NCBI GenBank assembly: GCA_044450785.1
Contig: JBIOJM010000254.1
Location: 1-15,148 of the forward strand
Direction: 5' to 3'
DNA: 15,148 nucleotides
Origin: JBIOJM01 sp044450785
Lineage (GTDB): Bacteria > Planctomycetota > Planctomycetia > Isosphaerales > Isosphaeraceae
Of the stretch, positions 6,747-14,015 are shown in pieces. Position 1 is the first letter of the stretch. Each line of letters begins with the position of its first letter. The notes below the pieces were generated by a model, which did not search any database, was not told where the DNA came from, and saw only the letters and a list, made by a program, of their open reading frames with translations. Position numbers and translations under genes: made by a program.

Positions 6747-6751
6747 CCTCC
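6747..6751 (-). promoter_or_regulatory. Ribosome binding site deciding a GTG start
   Basis: GGAGG on the minus strand lies seven bases before GTG 6739. No ATG at a suitable distance competes with it, so it fixes GTG as the start of the redoxin gene. Confidence 0.7.
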
Positions 6752-6833
6752 GGAAGCCGAGAGGAAAAAGGTCTCGACCTTTCAGAATCGTCCACAAGTC
6801 CGGAAAACATGAACCGGATGGGTAAGAAAACTT

Positions 6834-6866
6834 AACAGTCTGCCTTCAAGAAAACCGTCGACTGTT
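6834..6866. promoter_or_regulatory. Inverted repeat in the redoxin/ACP divergent region
   Basis: AACAGTC (6834-6840) and GACTGTT (6860-6866) are exact inverted copies with a 19-base spacer, inside the 286-base gap between the divergent redoxin and ACP genes. The arrangement could suit a dimeric regulator. The arms are only seven bases, so this is weak evidence. The rest of 6740-7025 shows no gene. A second possible hairpin, GGAGG/CCTCC at 6943-6959, lies within the probable ACP leader. Confidence 0.25.
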
Positions 6867-7025
6867 GCCGAAAGAAATCAAAGGTGTCGTCGTCCGACGA
6901 ACGCGATGTCTCGCTTGAGTGAATGCACGCTGTGATGAAGATGGAGGCACGCCACCTCCGGGATGTTTCGAGGTCGGCACTCAGGCATCAAGAGCTCCCT
7001 TCGTTCCCACGAATCGAGGCGATCC

Positions 7026-7304
7026 ATGGTGGTGAAGAACCAAGCCGGCGCGGTTCCCTGCGACGTGTTCGATGTCATCAACACGATGATCCGCACGGTC
7101 TCGGCCCAGGCGAGCCAGGTCGTGATCACGCCGGAAACGCTGTTGATCGACGATCTCGCGCTCGACTCGCTCGACATCGTCCGAGTGATCATGCTGCTGG
7201 AGGATCGCTACCATGTCGAAATCGATCTGGACGAGGTGCCCAAAATGAGGAAGGTTCGTGACTTGGCCCTGACCGTGGCCGGTCAGTCGCTGTCGGCGGC
7301 CTGA
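7026..7304 (+). CDS. Acyl carrier protein-like protein, stand-alone
   Basis: This is a 92-residue carrier protein. The four-helix ACP pattern is clear: VFDVINTMIRTVSAQ, then TPETLLIDDLALDSLDIVRVIMLLEDRYHVEID, then VRDLALTVAGQSL. The DSLD motif places the phosphopantetheine attachment site at Ser48. The protein would carry an acyl or aminoacyl group as a thioester. The ATG at 7026 has a modest GAGGCG upstream. An in-frame ATG at 6963 would add an Arg/Ser-rich stretch unlike any ACP and is rejected. No fatty-acid or polyketide synthesis genes are in the window. It could therefore serve a specialised pathway (lipid, lipid A-like or secondary metabolite) encoded elsewhere, in addition to the housekeeping ACP. 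It is convergent with the 7328 gene, with a 23-base gap. Confidence 0.88.
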   Translation: MVVKNQAGAVPCDVFDVINTMIRTVSAQASQVVITPETLLIDDLALDSLDIVRVIMLLEDRYHVEIDLDEVPKMRKVRDLALTVAGQSLSAA

Positions 7305-7327
7305 TTCCCTCGTCGATTTCGGCGGCA

Positions 7328-9142
7328 TCAGCGGACGATCGCCTGGAAAGAGACCTGGCCCATGGCGCCGGGCGCGAGGACTCCGGGCAGCTCCCAGCGT
7401 AGCTCAGTCGACCCGACGCGATTCATCGCGGTTGAGAAGTTGGTCCCTTCCGATCCCCGCGAGGTCCCTTTGACGTATTCGAGGCGGGGCAGCAAGCTGT
7501 CGACGATCGTGACGCTGCGGATCGGCGTGTTTCCCATGTTGCGATAGATGATGACGTACGTCAGGGTGTCACCGGGCTCGGCCTCGAGAGCGCTCACGCG
7601 CTTGATGACGGCGAGGCCAGGTCGATCGGGCGGGGTCTCCACACCGGTCATGGAATGAGTCCCCCAGACCTTGACCGCCTCGCTGGCGCCTTGGGCGGTC
7701 CCGGTGACCACGGTCGACTCGGCTGACTTGATTCCGTCCAGGCGCAACCGCTCCTTCATCAGGGCTGGCTTCTGGCGGTTCCTGGCGAGCTCGCTCGTCT
7801 GCTTCTGGAGATTGGTCGCGAGCAGCGTCGCGCCCGAGTAGGCGCTGGGCGCGCGACTGTTCGATTCCTCGCTCGCCAGCAGCCGTCCTTTCAGGCCCGC
7901 GGCCCGCTCGCGAGCTCGGGCAAGCTCGGCGGCCTGGTTCTGCACCAGCCGTTTGGACCGGGCGGACGAGCTGGACTCGGAGTACTTCGAGATATGCTTG
8001 TCTGTCTTCGTGGTCTGAATGTCGATATTCTGATTGGTCCCCGTGCTGACGCGCACCTCGGCGAACCGGGGCGCATAGACGCACACGACGTTGGTCGGCA
8101 GGACCCTGGGTTTGGATCCTGCTCCCAGGCCGATGTCGAAGCCGACGACGGCGTCGCGAGGCTCGATGCCACCCACATGGCCGTTCCGACCGGCCGCGGC
8201 GGGAACGCCGCGATCCCCACCGTCGCAGAGATACTCGTCACGGGGCAGCGAGGGACGTGCCGGAGGCGGCGCGGGTGCAGACACCGGCCCGCGCGGCAGC
8301 GAGCAGCGCGCACCGCTCTCTAACAGAAACGGACAGGGGCCCGCCCCGAGGCTCGCTGCCCAGTCGAGGCCGAGGTCGCCGGCAGCGCCCGCCTGGATTT
8401 CCTCCACGGTTGGTCTGCGGGCGCCGATCCGCACGATCGCCACCGGCCGGCCGAGGGCCGTCGCGACTCGGAGCGGCGGCTCGGCCGGGCTCAGGGTCAG
8501 AGCCGGGACCTGGTCCTTGGCCATGCGGAACGGGACCGCCTGGTCCGGGTCCTCGAGGTAGATCACCTTGGTCACGAGCCGGGCGCGATCGACGGCGTCG
8601 TCGAGATCGTCCTGCGTGAAGACGACCCTGATCGGGTATTTCCCTGGGTCGACTCCCTCGGGGCGATGCAAGTGGCCGACGACCTCGATGACCGGAAAGA
8701 GTTCACTGCCCGGCCGCTCGGGGATGTTGGCGATCCGCAGCCGGTATCCCAGTCCGCGCTTGAGGCCCACGGTGATGATTCCACCACCGTCACCGATCGG
8801 CACTGGCGCCGGCGTGGGGGCGAGGACCTCGACGATCAGTCCCGGCGGCCCTTGGAACCGGACGACCTGCACGTCGGGGTCGAGGGCAGCGGCGCCGGCC
8901 GGCGGGACGGCGCCCGTCGCCGCCTCGGGACCGACCACGGCGGTGCCGGTCGCAGTGCCGGTTCCTGGGATGCTCGGGGCGGTCGCGGCTGCGTTCGCGA
9001 CCGGCGGTGGAGCGGTCGGCGCATCCTGGGCGAGGCCGGCGGTGCCCGCGCTCGAGGCAACGATCGCCCAGGTCAATAGGGCGGCACGGGGGGCCAGACC
9101 GCCCAGCCAACCGCCGCGGCTGTTCCTTCCTTCGAGGCTCAT
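7328..9142 (-). CDS. Secreted DUF11-domain protein with a shared planctomycete domain
   Basis: This 604-residue protein has a signal peptide (hydrophobic AALLTWAIVASSAGTAG, cleavage likely near GLA-Q, residue 39) and an Ala/Pro/Thr-rich linker to about 90. Residues 100-245 form a domain whose core blocks are YRLRIANIPERP, LFPVIEV, IRVVFTQDDLDDAVD and VTKVIYLEDPDQ. This core is also found in the next gene upstream (9265-10182). Residues 300-365 hold the block DEYLCDGGDRG, PRDAVVGFD and CVYAPRFAEVRVS. Residues 391-470 are charged and probably coiled coil (AAELARARERAAGLKGRLLA). Residues 509-604 are a DUF11 beta-sandwich (EPGDTLTYVIIYRNMGNTPIRSVTIVDSLLPRLEYV). The ATG at 9142 has AGGAA eight bases upstream. 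The modular layout suggests a cell-envelope or outer-surface structural protein. The exact function is unknown. Confidence 0.82.
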   Translation of the reverse strand: MSLEGRNSRGGWLGGLAPRAALLTWAIVASSAGTAGLAQDAPTAPPPVANAAATAPSIPGTGTATGTAVVGPEAATGAVPPAGAAALDPDVQVVRFQGPPGLIVEVLAPTPAPVPIGDGGGIITVGLKRGLGYRLRIANIPERPGSELFPVIEVVGHLHRPEGVDPGKYPIRVVFTQDDLDDAVDRARLVTKVIYLEDPDQAVPFRMAKDQVPALTLSPAEPPLRVATALGRPVAIVRIGARRPTVEEIQAGAAGDLGLDWAASLGAGPCPFLLESGARCSLPRGPVSAPAPPPARPSLPRDEYLCDGGDRGVPAAAGRNGHVGGIEPRDAVVGFDIGLGAGSKPRVLPTNVVCVYAPRFAEVRVSTGTNQNIDIQTTKTDKHISKYSESSSSARSKRLVQNQAAELARARERAAGLKGRLLASEESNSRAPSAYSGATLLATNLQKQTSELARNRQKPALMKERLRLDGIKSAESTVVTGTAQGASEAVKVWGTHSMTGVETPPDRPGLAVIKRVSALEAEPGDTLTYVIIYRNMGNTPIRSVTIVDSLLPRLEYVKGTSRGSEGTNFSTAMNRVGSTELRWELPGVLAPGAMGQVSFQAIVR

Positions 9143-9195
9143 CGTCTGACTTCCTGATCGGACAGAGAGTGTTATGTGGGGAAGGAGCCGGAAAA

Positions 9196-9235
9196 ACCCC
9201 GGGGAAACGTGATCCCTCCACGCTTCCACCGGGGT
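9196..9235 (-). terminator. Possible terminator or attenuator between the two secreted-protein genes
   Basis: On the minus strand ACCCCGG (9235-9229) can pair with CCGGGGT (9202-9196) across a 26-base loop. The second arm runs directly into a T-tract (9196-9192). It lies within the 122 bases between the two co-directional genes and could reduce readthrough from one to the other. The long loop and the competing self-complementary CCCCGGGG (9197-9204) make this uncertain. Confidence 0.3.
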
Positions 9236-9264
9236 GGTGAGCTGTCACTGGACCAAGGACGAGT

Positions 9265-10182
9265 TCACTTCGGCGCCGTCGCCGCGGCTGGAGGAGGCGG
9301 CGTGGTCGGCGCGGGGACTGGGGGTGTCGCCGGTCTGGTCGCCGGCGTCGGGTCGAGGATGACCGTTCCCGCGGCGGGAGCCACTGGCGGCGCGACCCCT
9401 GACGGGAGCGAGGCGGGGGGAACGCCCGACGACTCAAGCGTGACCGTTCCACCAACGCCGCCCACGACCGGTGCGCCCGCGCTCGCCGATCCCGGCATCT
9501 CCAGGTCGATGGCGCCCAACCGCACGATCAGCAGGATCGTTCCACGCTTGTCGGCCTCGAGAATCGGATCGACGCCCGGCTCGAGCCGAGTCGAGACGAG
9601 GGTTTCGACACCCGAGACGGCAAGCTCCTGGTACTTCGGATCGGGCAGGTAGATGACCTTCGTCACAAAGTTCCCGCCATCGACGACCTGATCGAAGTCC
9701 TCGGACGTGAACTGAACCGGAATCGCGTTGTGGGCCAGGTACGCGTCCGTGCCAGGCGTGGTCGGCCCCACCTCGATCGTCGGGTAAAGGGTGACGGCCG
9801 GCCGCCCGGGGATATTGGTGATCTTCAAGCGGTAGATGAAGCCCTGGTTGAAGTTGTAACGTGCCGGCACGGTCAGTTGAGCCGGCAGATACGTTCGCTC
9901 GCCGTTGGGCCCGGCATTGGTCTGCCAGCCGATGTGCATTCCGGTGGGGTCGAGGAAATAGATCTGGCTCTTGGTGCTCATGAACCGACGCCCGCTGGCA
10001 GCGCCGCCGGCCCCCGGGCCCGCCATCTGGGCGGCGTTGTACGGCGGCGTGCCTGTCGCGTCGCTCGAGGTCACGAGGTGCGAACGTAACCAATGCTTGT
10101 GTCCCACACCAGGGTCGGTGTAACCGAATCCGTCGCCGGCGGTCGCTGCCGCCAGCAGCAGCATTCCGAACGCTTGCATCAT
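9265..10182 (-). CDS. Secreted protein with the same planctomycete domain
   Basis: This 305-residue protein has a short N-terminal hydrophobic stretch (MMQAFGMLLLAAATAG) resembling a signal peptide. It has a domain at about 70-230 and a Pro/Ala/Thr-rich tail. The domain contains GFIYRLKITNIPGRPAVTLYP, TIEVGP, IPVQFTSEDFDQVVDG, FVTKVIYLPDPKYQELAVSG, VSTRLEPGVDP and GTILLIVRLGAIDLE. Its core matches residues 130-200 of the protein at 7328-9142. I recognise this domain from other planctomycete secreted proteins but cannot name a function. GGAGG (10185-10189) lies two bases before ATG 10182 and five before the following ATG 10179, so either may be the start. An in-frame start at 10275 would add an Arg-rich segment before the signal and is rejected. 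It probably heads a two-gene unit with the DUF11 protein. Confidence 0.8.
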   Translation of the reverse strand: MMQAFGMLLLAAATAGDGFGYTDPGVGHKHWLRSHLVTSSDATGTPPYNAAQMAGPGAGGAASGRRFMSTKSQIYFLDPTGMHIGWQTNAGPNGERTYLPAQLTVPARYNFNQGFIYRLKITNIPGRPAVTLYPTIEVGPTTPGTDAYLAHNAIPVQFTSEDFDQVVDGGNFVTKVIYLPDPKYQELAVSGVETLVSTRLEPGVDPILEADKRGTILLIVRLGAIDLEMPGSASAGAPVVGGVGGTVTLESSGVPPASLPSGVAPPVAPAAGTVILDPTPATRPATPPVPAPTTPPPPAAATAPK

Positions 10183-10277
10183 ATCCTCCAGTTCCCTCGG
10201 ACGAAGCCGGCCGGCCCGAGGCCCCATGCGCCCGATCCGCCGATCAGGGAGATTGTTCCGCTTCCTGCTATCCACAG

Positions 10278-10309
10278 CGACACGACTCGGCCACGGCCAA
10301 GTCGTGTCG
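10278..10309. promoter_or_regulatory. 32-base palindrome in a divergent intergenic region
   Basis: CGACACGACT (10278-10287) and AGTCGTGTCG (10300-10309) are exact inverted repeats. After one C-A mismatch the pairing continues through GGC/GCC towards a small loop centred on 10293-10294. It lies between the minus-strand gene starting at 10182 and the plus-strand gene starting at 10402, and 17 bases before the -35 box at 10326. It follows no gene end, so it is unlikely to be a terminator. An operator or a leader structure is more plausible. Confidence 0.55.
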
Positions 10310-10325
10310 ATTCAATCTGCCGGAC

Positions 10326-10355
10326 TTGCGTCTCGTGACGCCTAGCGATTATGAT
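10326..10355 (+). promoter_or_regulatory. Sigma70-like promoter of the LolA-like gene
   Basis: TTGCGT (10326-10331) and TATGAT (10350-10355) are separated by 18 bases. Transcription would start near 10362, which leaves a leader of about 40 bases before ATG 10402. The -10 box contains the ATG at 10351, so that codon could not be translated from this transcript. Confidence 0.45.
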
Positions 10356-10401
10356 CGGGCATTCCTTCCCAACCCTTGAGGAATTGGCCTACATCCCAAC
10401 C

Positions 10402-11550
10402 ATGCTTAATAATCGGACCAACTCGATCCGCCTGCCGGCGCTGCGATGCGCGCTGGCTCTCGTCGTCGTCGCCTGCCTCTGCTCACGATCGAGGGCGCAG
10501 CAGGTGCCCACACTCCCTGCCGGCCCGCCGGACGGTAACACGGCTGCGCAGCAGGGGGCTCCGGGCGCAGCCGCTGCTCCGGGCATGGCACCGGCCGCGC
10601 AGCCCGAGGAACCGCCGACCGAGGCCGAGAAGGTCATCGACGGGGCGATCAAGATGCTCGCCAAGCTCCAATCGGTCGCGGCCGATCTGGTTGAGTCCGT
10701 CGACATGCTCTATCAGAAATTCACGATCAAAGGCCAGTATCTCAGGGCGCCGAACGCCCGAGTCAAGCTCCAGCTTACCGTCTATGGGCTTCCCGACACG
10801 AGTGGCACGACCCTCCAGGTCTGCGACGGCGAGACCCTGTGGGATTACCAGCAGGTCCTCGATCGACAGTATTATCGCAAGCTGAGCATCAAGCCGATTC
10901 TGGAACGTCTCAATTCACCTGATCTCGATCCCAAAGCCAGGAATCTGGCGATCACGGGGATGGGCTTGGCTGGACCGGAGACTCTGCTGGTCGGGCTGCG
11001 CAAATACATCAAGTTCGACCAGAAAGACGATTTCGTGCTTGACGGCAGACAAGTCTGGAAGCTGCACGGGATCTGGAAAAGCCGCCAGGGGCTGGTCGGG
11101 CCCGACTCCCGCCCCGTCAACCCGATCGGGGTCTTACCCCCTTTCATCCCCATGGATGCCACGCTTTATCTGGGCAAGGAAGACGGCTGGCCTTACAAGC
11201 TGATCCTCCAGGGCAGGCCGCCATCGGCCGCCGTCGAGACCCGCCGGATGGGCCCTGACGGGAAACTGGTCGGCGCCAAAAGCTCGATCGAGAAGGTCCC
11301 CCGCACCGTGATCACCTTGGTCTACTCGGACGTGAAGTTGAACGGCACGATCCGCGTCGATCAGTTCGCGTTCCAGGCGCCCAGCAACGCGACCGTGGAG
11401 GATAGCACGGAGGCCCTTCTGAAAGGACTCGATCGGGAGCTGGAACGAGAGGCCCAGAAGAAGAAAAGCGAGGCCGCGCGAAAGGACGGCGCCGTCATTG
11501 ATCAACCGATCAACCTGCCGGCGCCACCCGAGGCGGGGGCGAACCAGTGA
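10402..11550 (+). CDS. Secreted LolA-like fold protein
   Basis: This 382-residue protein begins with a signal peptide (basic NNRTNSIRLPALR, hydrophobic CALALVVVACLC, cleavage near SRA-Q, about residue 33). An Ala/Pro/Gly/Gln-rich linker follows to about 70. The main domain (about 75-340) resembles the LolA/outer-membrane lipoprotein-sorting fold that is common in planctomycete exported proteins. Blocks include TIKGQYLRAPNARVKLQLTV, TLQVCDGETLWDYQQVLDRQ, GPETLLVGLRKYIKF, VWKLHGIWK, PMDATLYLGKEDGWPYKL and IRVDQFAFQAP. The C-terminal 50 residues are charged and rich in Lys and Glu. It could bind a lipid or a lipoprotein in the periplasm, but this is inferred from the fold only. The start at 10402 gives a proper signal peptide. 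Its Shine-Dalgarno is weak (GAGGAA 18 bases away). ATG 10351 overlaps a promoter box. Confidence 0.75.
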   Translation: MLNNRTNSIRLPALRCALALVVVACLCSRSRAQQVPTLPAGPPDGNTAAQQGAPGAAAAPGMAPAAQPEEPPTEAEKVIDGAIKMLAKLQSVAADLVESVDMLYQKFTIKGQYLRAPNARVKLQLTVYGLPDTSGTTLQVCDGETLWDYQQVLDRQYYRKLSIKPILERLNSPDLDPKARNLAITGMGLAGPETLLVGLRKYIKFDQKDDFVLDGRQVWKLHGIWKSRQGLVGPDSRPVNPIGVLPPFIPMDATLYLGKEDGWPYKLILQGRPPSAAVETRRMGPDGKLVGAKSSIEKVPRTVITLVYSDVKLNGTIRVDQFAFQAPSNATVEDSTEALLKGLDRELEREAQKKKSEAARKDGAVIDQPINLPAPPEAGANQ

Positions 11551-11626
11551 GATCCAACGATTCACTCGCCATACGAGTCCGCAGCGAATCGAATCGAGCG
11601 TAGGGCGGAGAGGGCAGCGCGCGCAG

Positions 11627-13405
11627 ATGGAGCCGAGCAAACCGGGTGGTGCCAGGCCGAGCAAGGTCGAGGCGATCAAGCTGGCCAGCCAGTACTTGAA
11701 GAGCTTCGTGGCCGACGAGTTACACAACGGAAAGTCGCACTTCACCGAGGATGCCGCCACCATTCTCAAATTCCACGGGTCCTATCAGCAGGACGATCGT
11801 GACGTGCGCGGGCGGTTGAAGAAGGAGGGCAAGGAGAAGGCCCATCAGTTCATGGTGCGGGTCCGCGTCGTCGGGGGCAGATTGAGCGGGCGCCAGTATC
11901 TGGCGTGCGATCGCCTGGCCCAGACCCTCGGCAGCGGGAGCTTGCGAATCACGACGCGCCAGGAGTTTCAGCTCCACGGCGTCCTCAGGCACGACCTGGG
12001 AACCACCATCCGCCAGATCAATGAGGCCCTCTTGTCGACATTGGCGGCCTGTGGCGACGTCGAGCGCAACGTACTCTGCTGCCCAGCCCCAATTTCCGAC
12101 CCGATCCGTGACGACCTGAACGCCGACGCGCGACGCTGGGCATCGCATTGCGCGCCGCGCTCATCGTCCTACTGGGAGATCTGGCTCGACGGCGAGCGGA
12201 TCGAGACCCTGCCCGCCGCGGGGCACGCACAGGTTCCGACTGCCGGCGACGATCCGGTCGAGCCCTTGTACGGTAAGACATACCTGCCGCGCAAGTTCAA
12301 GACGGCATTCGGCTTGCCCGAAGATAACTGCACGGATATTCATGCAAACGATCTTGGCTTCCTGGGGGTCGTGGAAGGGGAGCGGTTGGTGGGCTACAAC
12401 GTCCTGGTCGGAGGGGGACTGGGCACGACGCCGAGTGCACAGAAGACGTTTCCCTTCCTGTCCGTCCCGCTTTGCTACGTCGACCGGGACGATGTCCTGT
12501 CGATCGGTGAGGCGATCCTCAAGGTTTACCGCGATTTCGGCAGTCGTTCCGACCGGAAGCGAGCCAGGCTGAAGTACATCATCCACGACTGGGGTCTGCC
12601 GGCTTTTCGGGCGAAGGTCGAAGACTATCTCGGCCGCCCGGTCCTTGATCCGAAGCCGGTGGCGGTCACCGGCGTGGACGATCACCTGGGGTGGCATCCG
12701 CAAGGGGACGGGAAACTGTTCCTGGGAATTCCGGTCGAAAATGGCCGGATCAAGGACGAGGGAGGCTATCGTCTGGCGACCGGCCTGCGCGTTTTCTTCC
12801 AGGAGTACGAGACGCCCGCGCGATTGACCTGCCAGCAGTCGATCCTGCTGGCGGACCTCGAGCCGGCCTGGCGGCCCGCGGTGGAGAGCTGGCTGGAAGC
12901 CCATGGCATCGCCACGGTCGAGCAGATCTCGACCGTGCGGCGGTGGTCGATGGCCTGCCCTGCTCTCCCGACTTGCGGGCTCGCGGTGACCGAAGCCGAG
13001 CGCGCCTTGCCCGGGCTCCTCGACGAGCTTGAAATCGAGCTCGCCCAGCTCGGCCTCGATCAGGAGCTTTTCACGGTTCGAATGACCGGCTGCCCCAACG
13101 GCTGCGCCCGGCCATATAATGCGGACATCGGCCTGGTGGGCCGATCGGCCCACATCCATGCGGACGGGACTCCGGGACCGGGCACGTATACGATCTTTCT
13201 GGGCGGACGCATGGCCGGCGACCGGCTCAACATCGAGTTCAAGGACTACGTCCCATACGACCGGGTCGTGGCCGAGCTCGTGCCGGTTTTCCGCCGATTC
13301 AAGGTCGACCGGCAAGAGGGAGAATCCTTCGGCGATTACTGCGATCGGATCGGCGTCGAGCACCTCTCCGGCGCGCCGGCGGCTGAGGTGAATTCCGTCA
13401 TCTAG
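11627..13405 (+). CDS. Assimilatory sulfite reductase hemoprotein (siroheme, 4Fe-4S)
   Basis: This 592-residue enzyme reduces sulfite to sulfide with six electrons in cysteine synthesis. The 4Fe-4S/siroheme cysteines are complete: Cys444 and Cys450 in CPALPTCGLAVTEAER, and Cys489 and Cys493 in MTGCPNGCARPY, a spacing equal to E. coli CysI. The siroheme and substrate region LPRKFKT gives Lys223 and Lys225, and GDVERNVLC holds the conserved Arg. The N-terminal block ILKFHGSYQQDDRD is typical of sulfite reductase rather than nitrite reductase, although specificity cannot be proven by eye. No flavoprotein (CysJ) gene lies in the window, so electrons may come from ferredoxin or from a partner encoded elsewhere. 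The ATG at 11627 has GGAGAGGG 12 bases upstream. An in-frame start at 11498 would overlap the preceding gene and adds Arg-rich sequence, so it is rejected. Confidence 0.93.
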   Translation: MEPSKPGGARPSKVEAIKLASQYLKSFVADELHNGKSHFTEDAATILKFHGSYQQDDRDVRGRLKKEGKEKAHQFMVRVRVVGGRLSGRQYLACDRLAQTLGSGSLRITTRQEFQLHGVLRHDLGTTIRQINEALLSTLAACGDVERNVLCCPAPISDPIRDDLNADARRWASHCAPRSSSYWEIWLDGERIETLPAAGHAQVPTAGDDPVEPLYGKTYLPRKFKTAFGLPEDNCTDIHANDLGFLGVVEGERLVGYNVLVGGGLGTTPSAQKTFPFLSVPLCYVDRDDVLSIGEAILKVYRDFGSRSDRKRARLKYIIHDWGLPAFRAKVEDYLGRPVLDPKPVAVTGVDDHLGWHPQGDGKLFLGIPVENGRIKDEGGYRLATGLRVFFQEYETPARLTCQQSILLADLEPAWRPAVESWLEAHGIATVEQISTVRRWSMACPALPTCGLAVTEAERALPGLLDELEIELAQLGLDQELFTVRMTGCPNGCARPYNADIGLVGRSAHIHADGTPGPGTYTIFLGGRMAGDRLNIEFKDYVPYDRVVAELVPVFRRFKVDRQEGESFGDYCDRIGVEHLSGAPAAEVNSVI

Positions 13406-13455
13406 ACCCTGATGGACCGCGGATCGACAATTCATTAACCTTGAGTGCCGGAGCA

Positions 13456-13872
13456 ATGAATCTCTCCCCGCCGATCTACACCAAGCTGGTCGCCGCGGCG
13501 CGTCAAGCGGCGTCACATGCCTACTGCCCCTACAGTCACTTTGCGGTCGGGGCGGCCGTGCTCACCGGCCGCGGGGAGATCTTCTCGGGCTGCAACGTCG
13601 AGAATGCGTCCTACGGACTGACCATCTGCGCCGAGCGGAATGCGATCTTCCAGGCGGTGGCCCAGGGTGGAGGCCCGCTCGTGATCCAGGCCATCGTGGT
13701 CTTCACGCCGACGTCCGACCCGACCGCCCCCTGCGGCGCCTGCCGGCAAGTGATCAACGAATTCGGGCCGGAAGCTGAAGTTATCTCGGTTTGCGACGGT
13801 CCGGCGGTGCTCGAGAACCGCCTGTCGGAGATCCTCCCCGTGGCGTTCGGGCCATCGAACCTGGCTCGTTGA
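13456..13872 (+). CDS. cdd: Cytidine deaminase
   Basis: This 138-residue protein has the size of the homotetrameric cytidine deaminases. It converts cytidine and deoxycytidine to the uridine forms in pyrimidine salvage. The zinc site is complete: CAERNAIF gives the ligand Cys58 and the catalytic Glu60, and PCGACRQ gives Cys93 and Cys96. Substrate-binding blocks are also present: AYCPYSHFAVGAA (22-34) and GCNVENASYG (45-54), with the FxxN/E-type residues expected of the family. The ATG at 13456 follows GGAG closely, and an in-frame TTG at 13441 is an unlikely alternative. The gene lies 50 bases after the sulfite reductase stop in the same direction. Co-transcription is possible, though the pathways are not related. 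Confidence 0.95.
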   Translation: MNLSPPIYTKLVAAARQAASHAYCPYSHFAVGAAVLTGRGEIFSGCNVENASYGLTICAERNAIFQAVAQGGGPLVIQAIVVFTPTSDPTAPCGACRQVINEFGPEAEVISVCDGPAVLENRLSEILPVAFGPSNLAR

Positions 13873-14015
13873 CGGAACCGTTCAGTCCCCTGAAGGCATC
13901 GATTATCCTCGTCGAGGGGAGGTACAGGGCACGATGAGGCTACTCGAATGGTTGCTGAGCTCCACCTGCCCGATCCACCCCCATGGCTCGCCATCTAGGG
14001 AATGAACGGTCCGGT

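Noticed and set aside
12161..13516. A 451-residue minus-strand open frame opposite the sulfite reductase gene
   Set aside because: It is antisense to a gene with complete catalytic motifs, reads as Arg/Asp/Gly-rich sequence without any domain, and arises from GC-rich third positions.
13907..13917. CCTC/GAGG hairpin as a terminator of cytidine deaminase
   Set aside because: The stem is four bases around a three-base loop with no T-tract, which is too weak to call.
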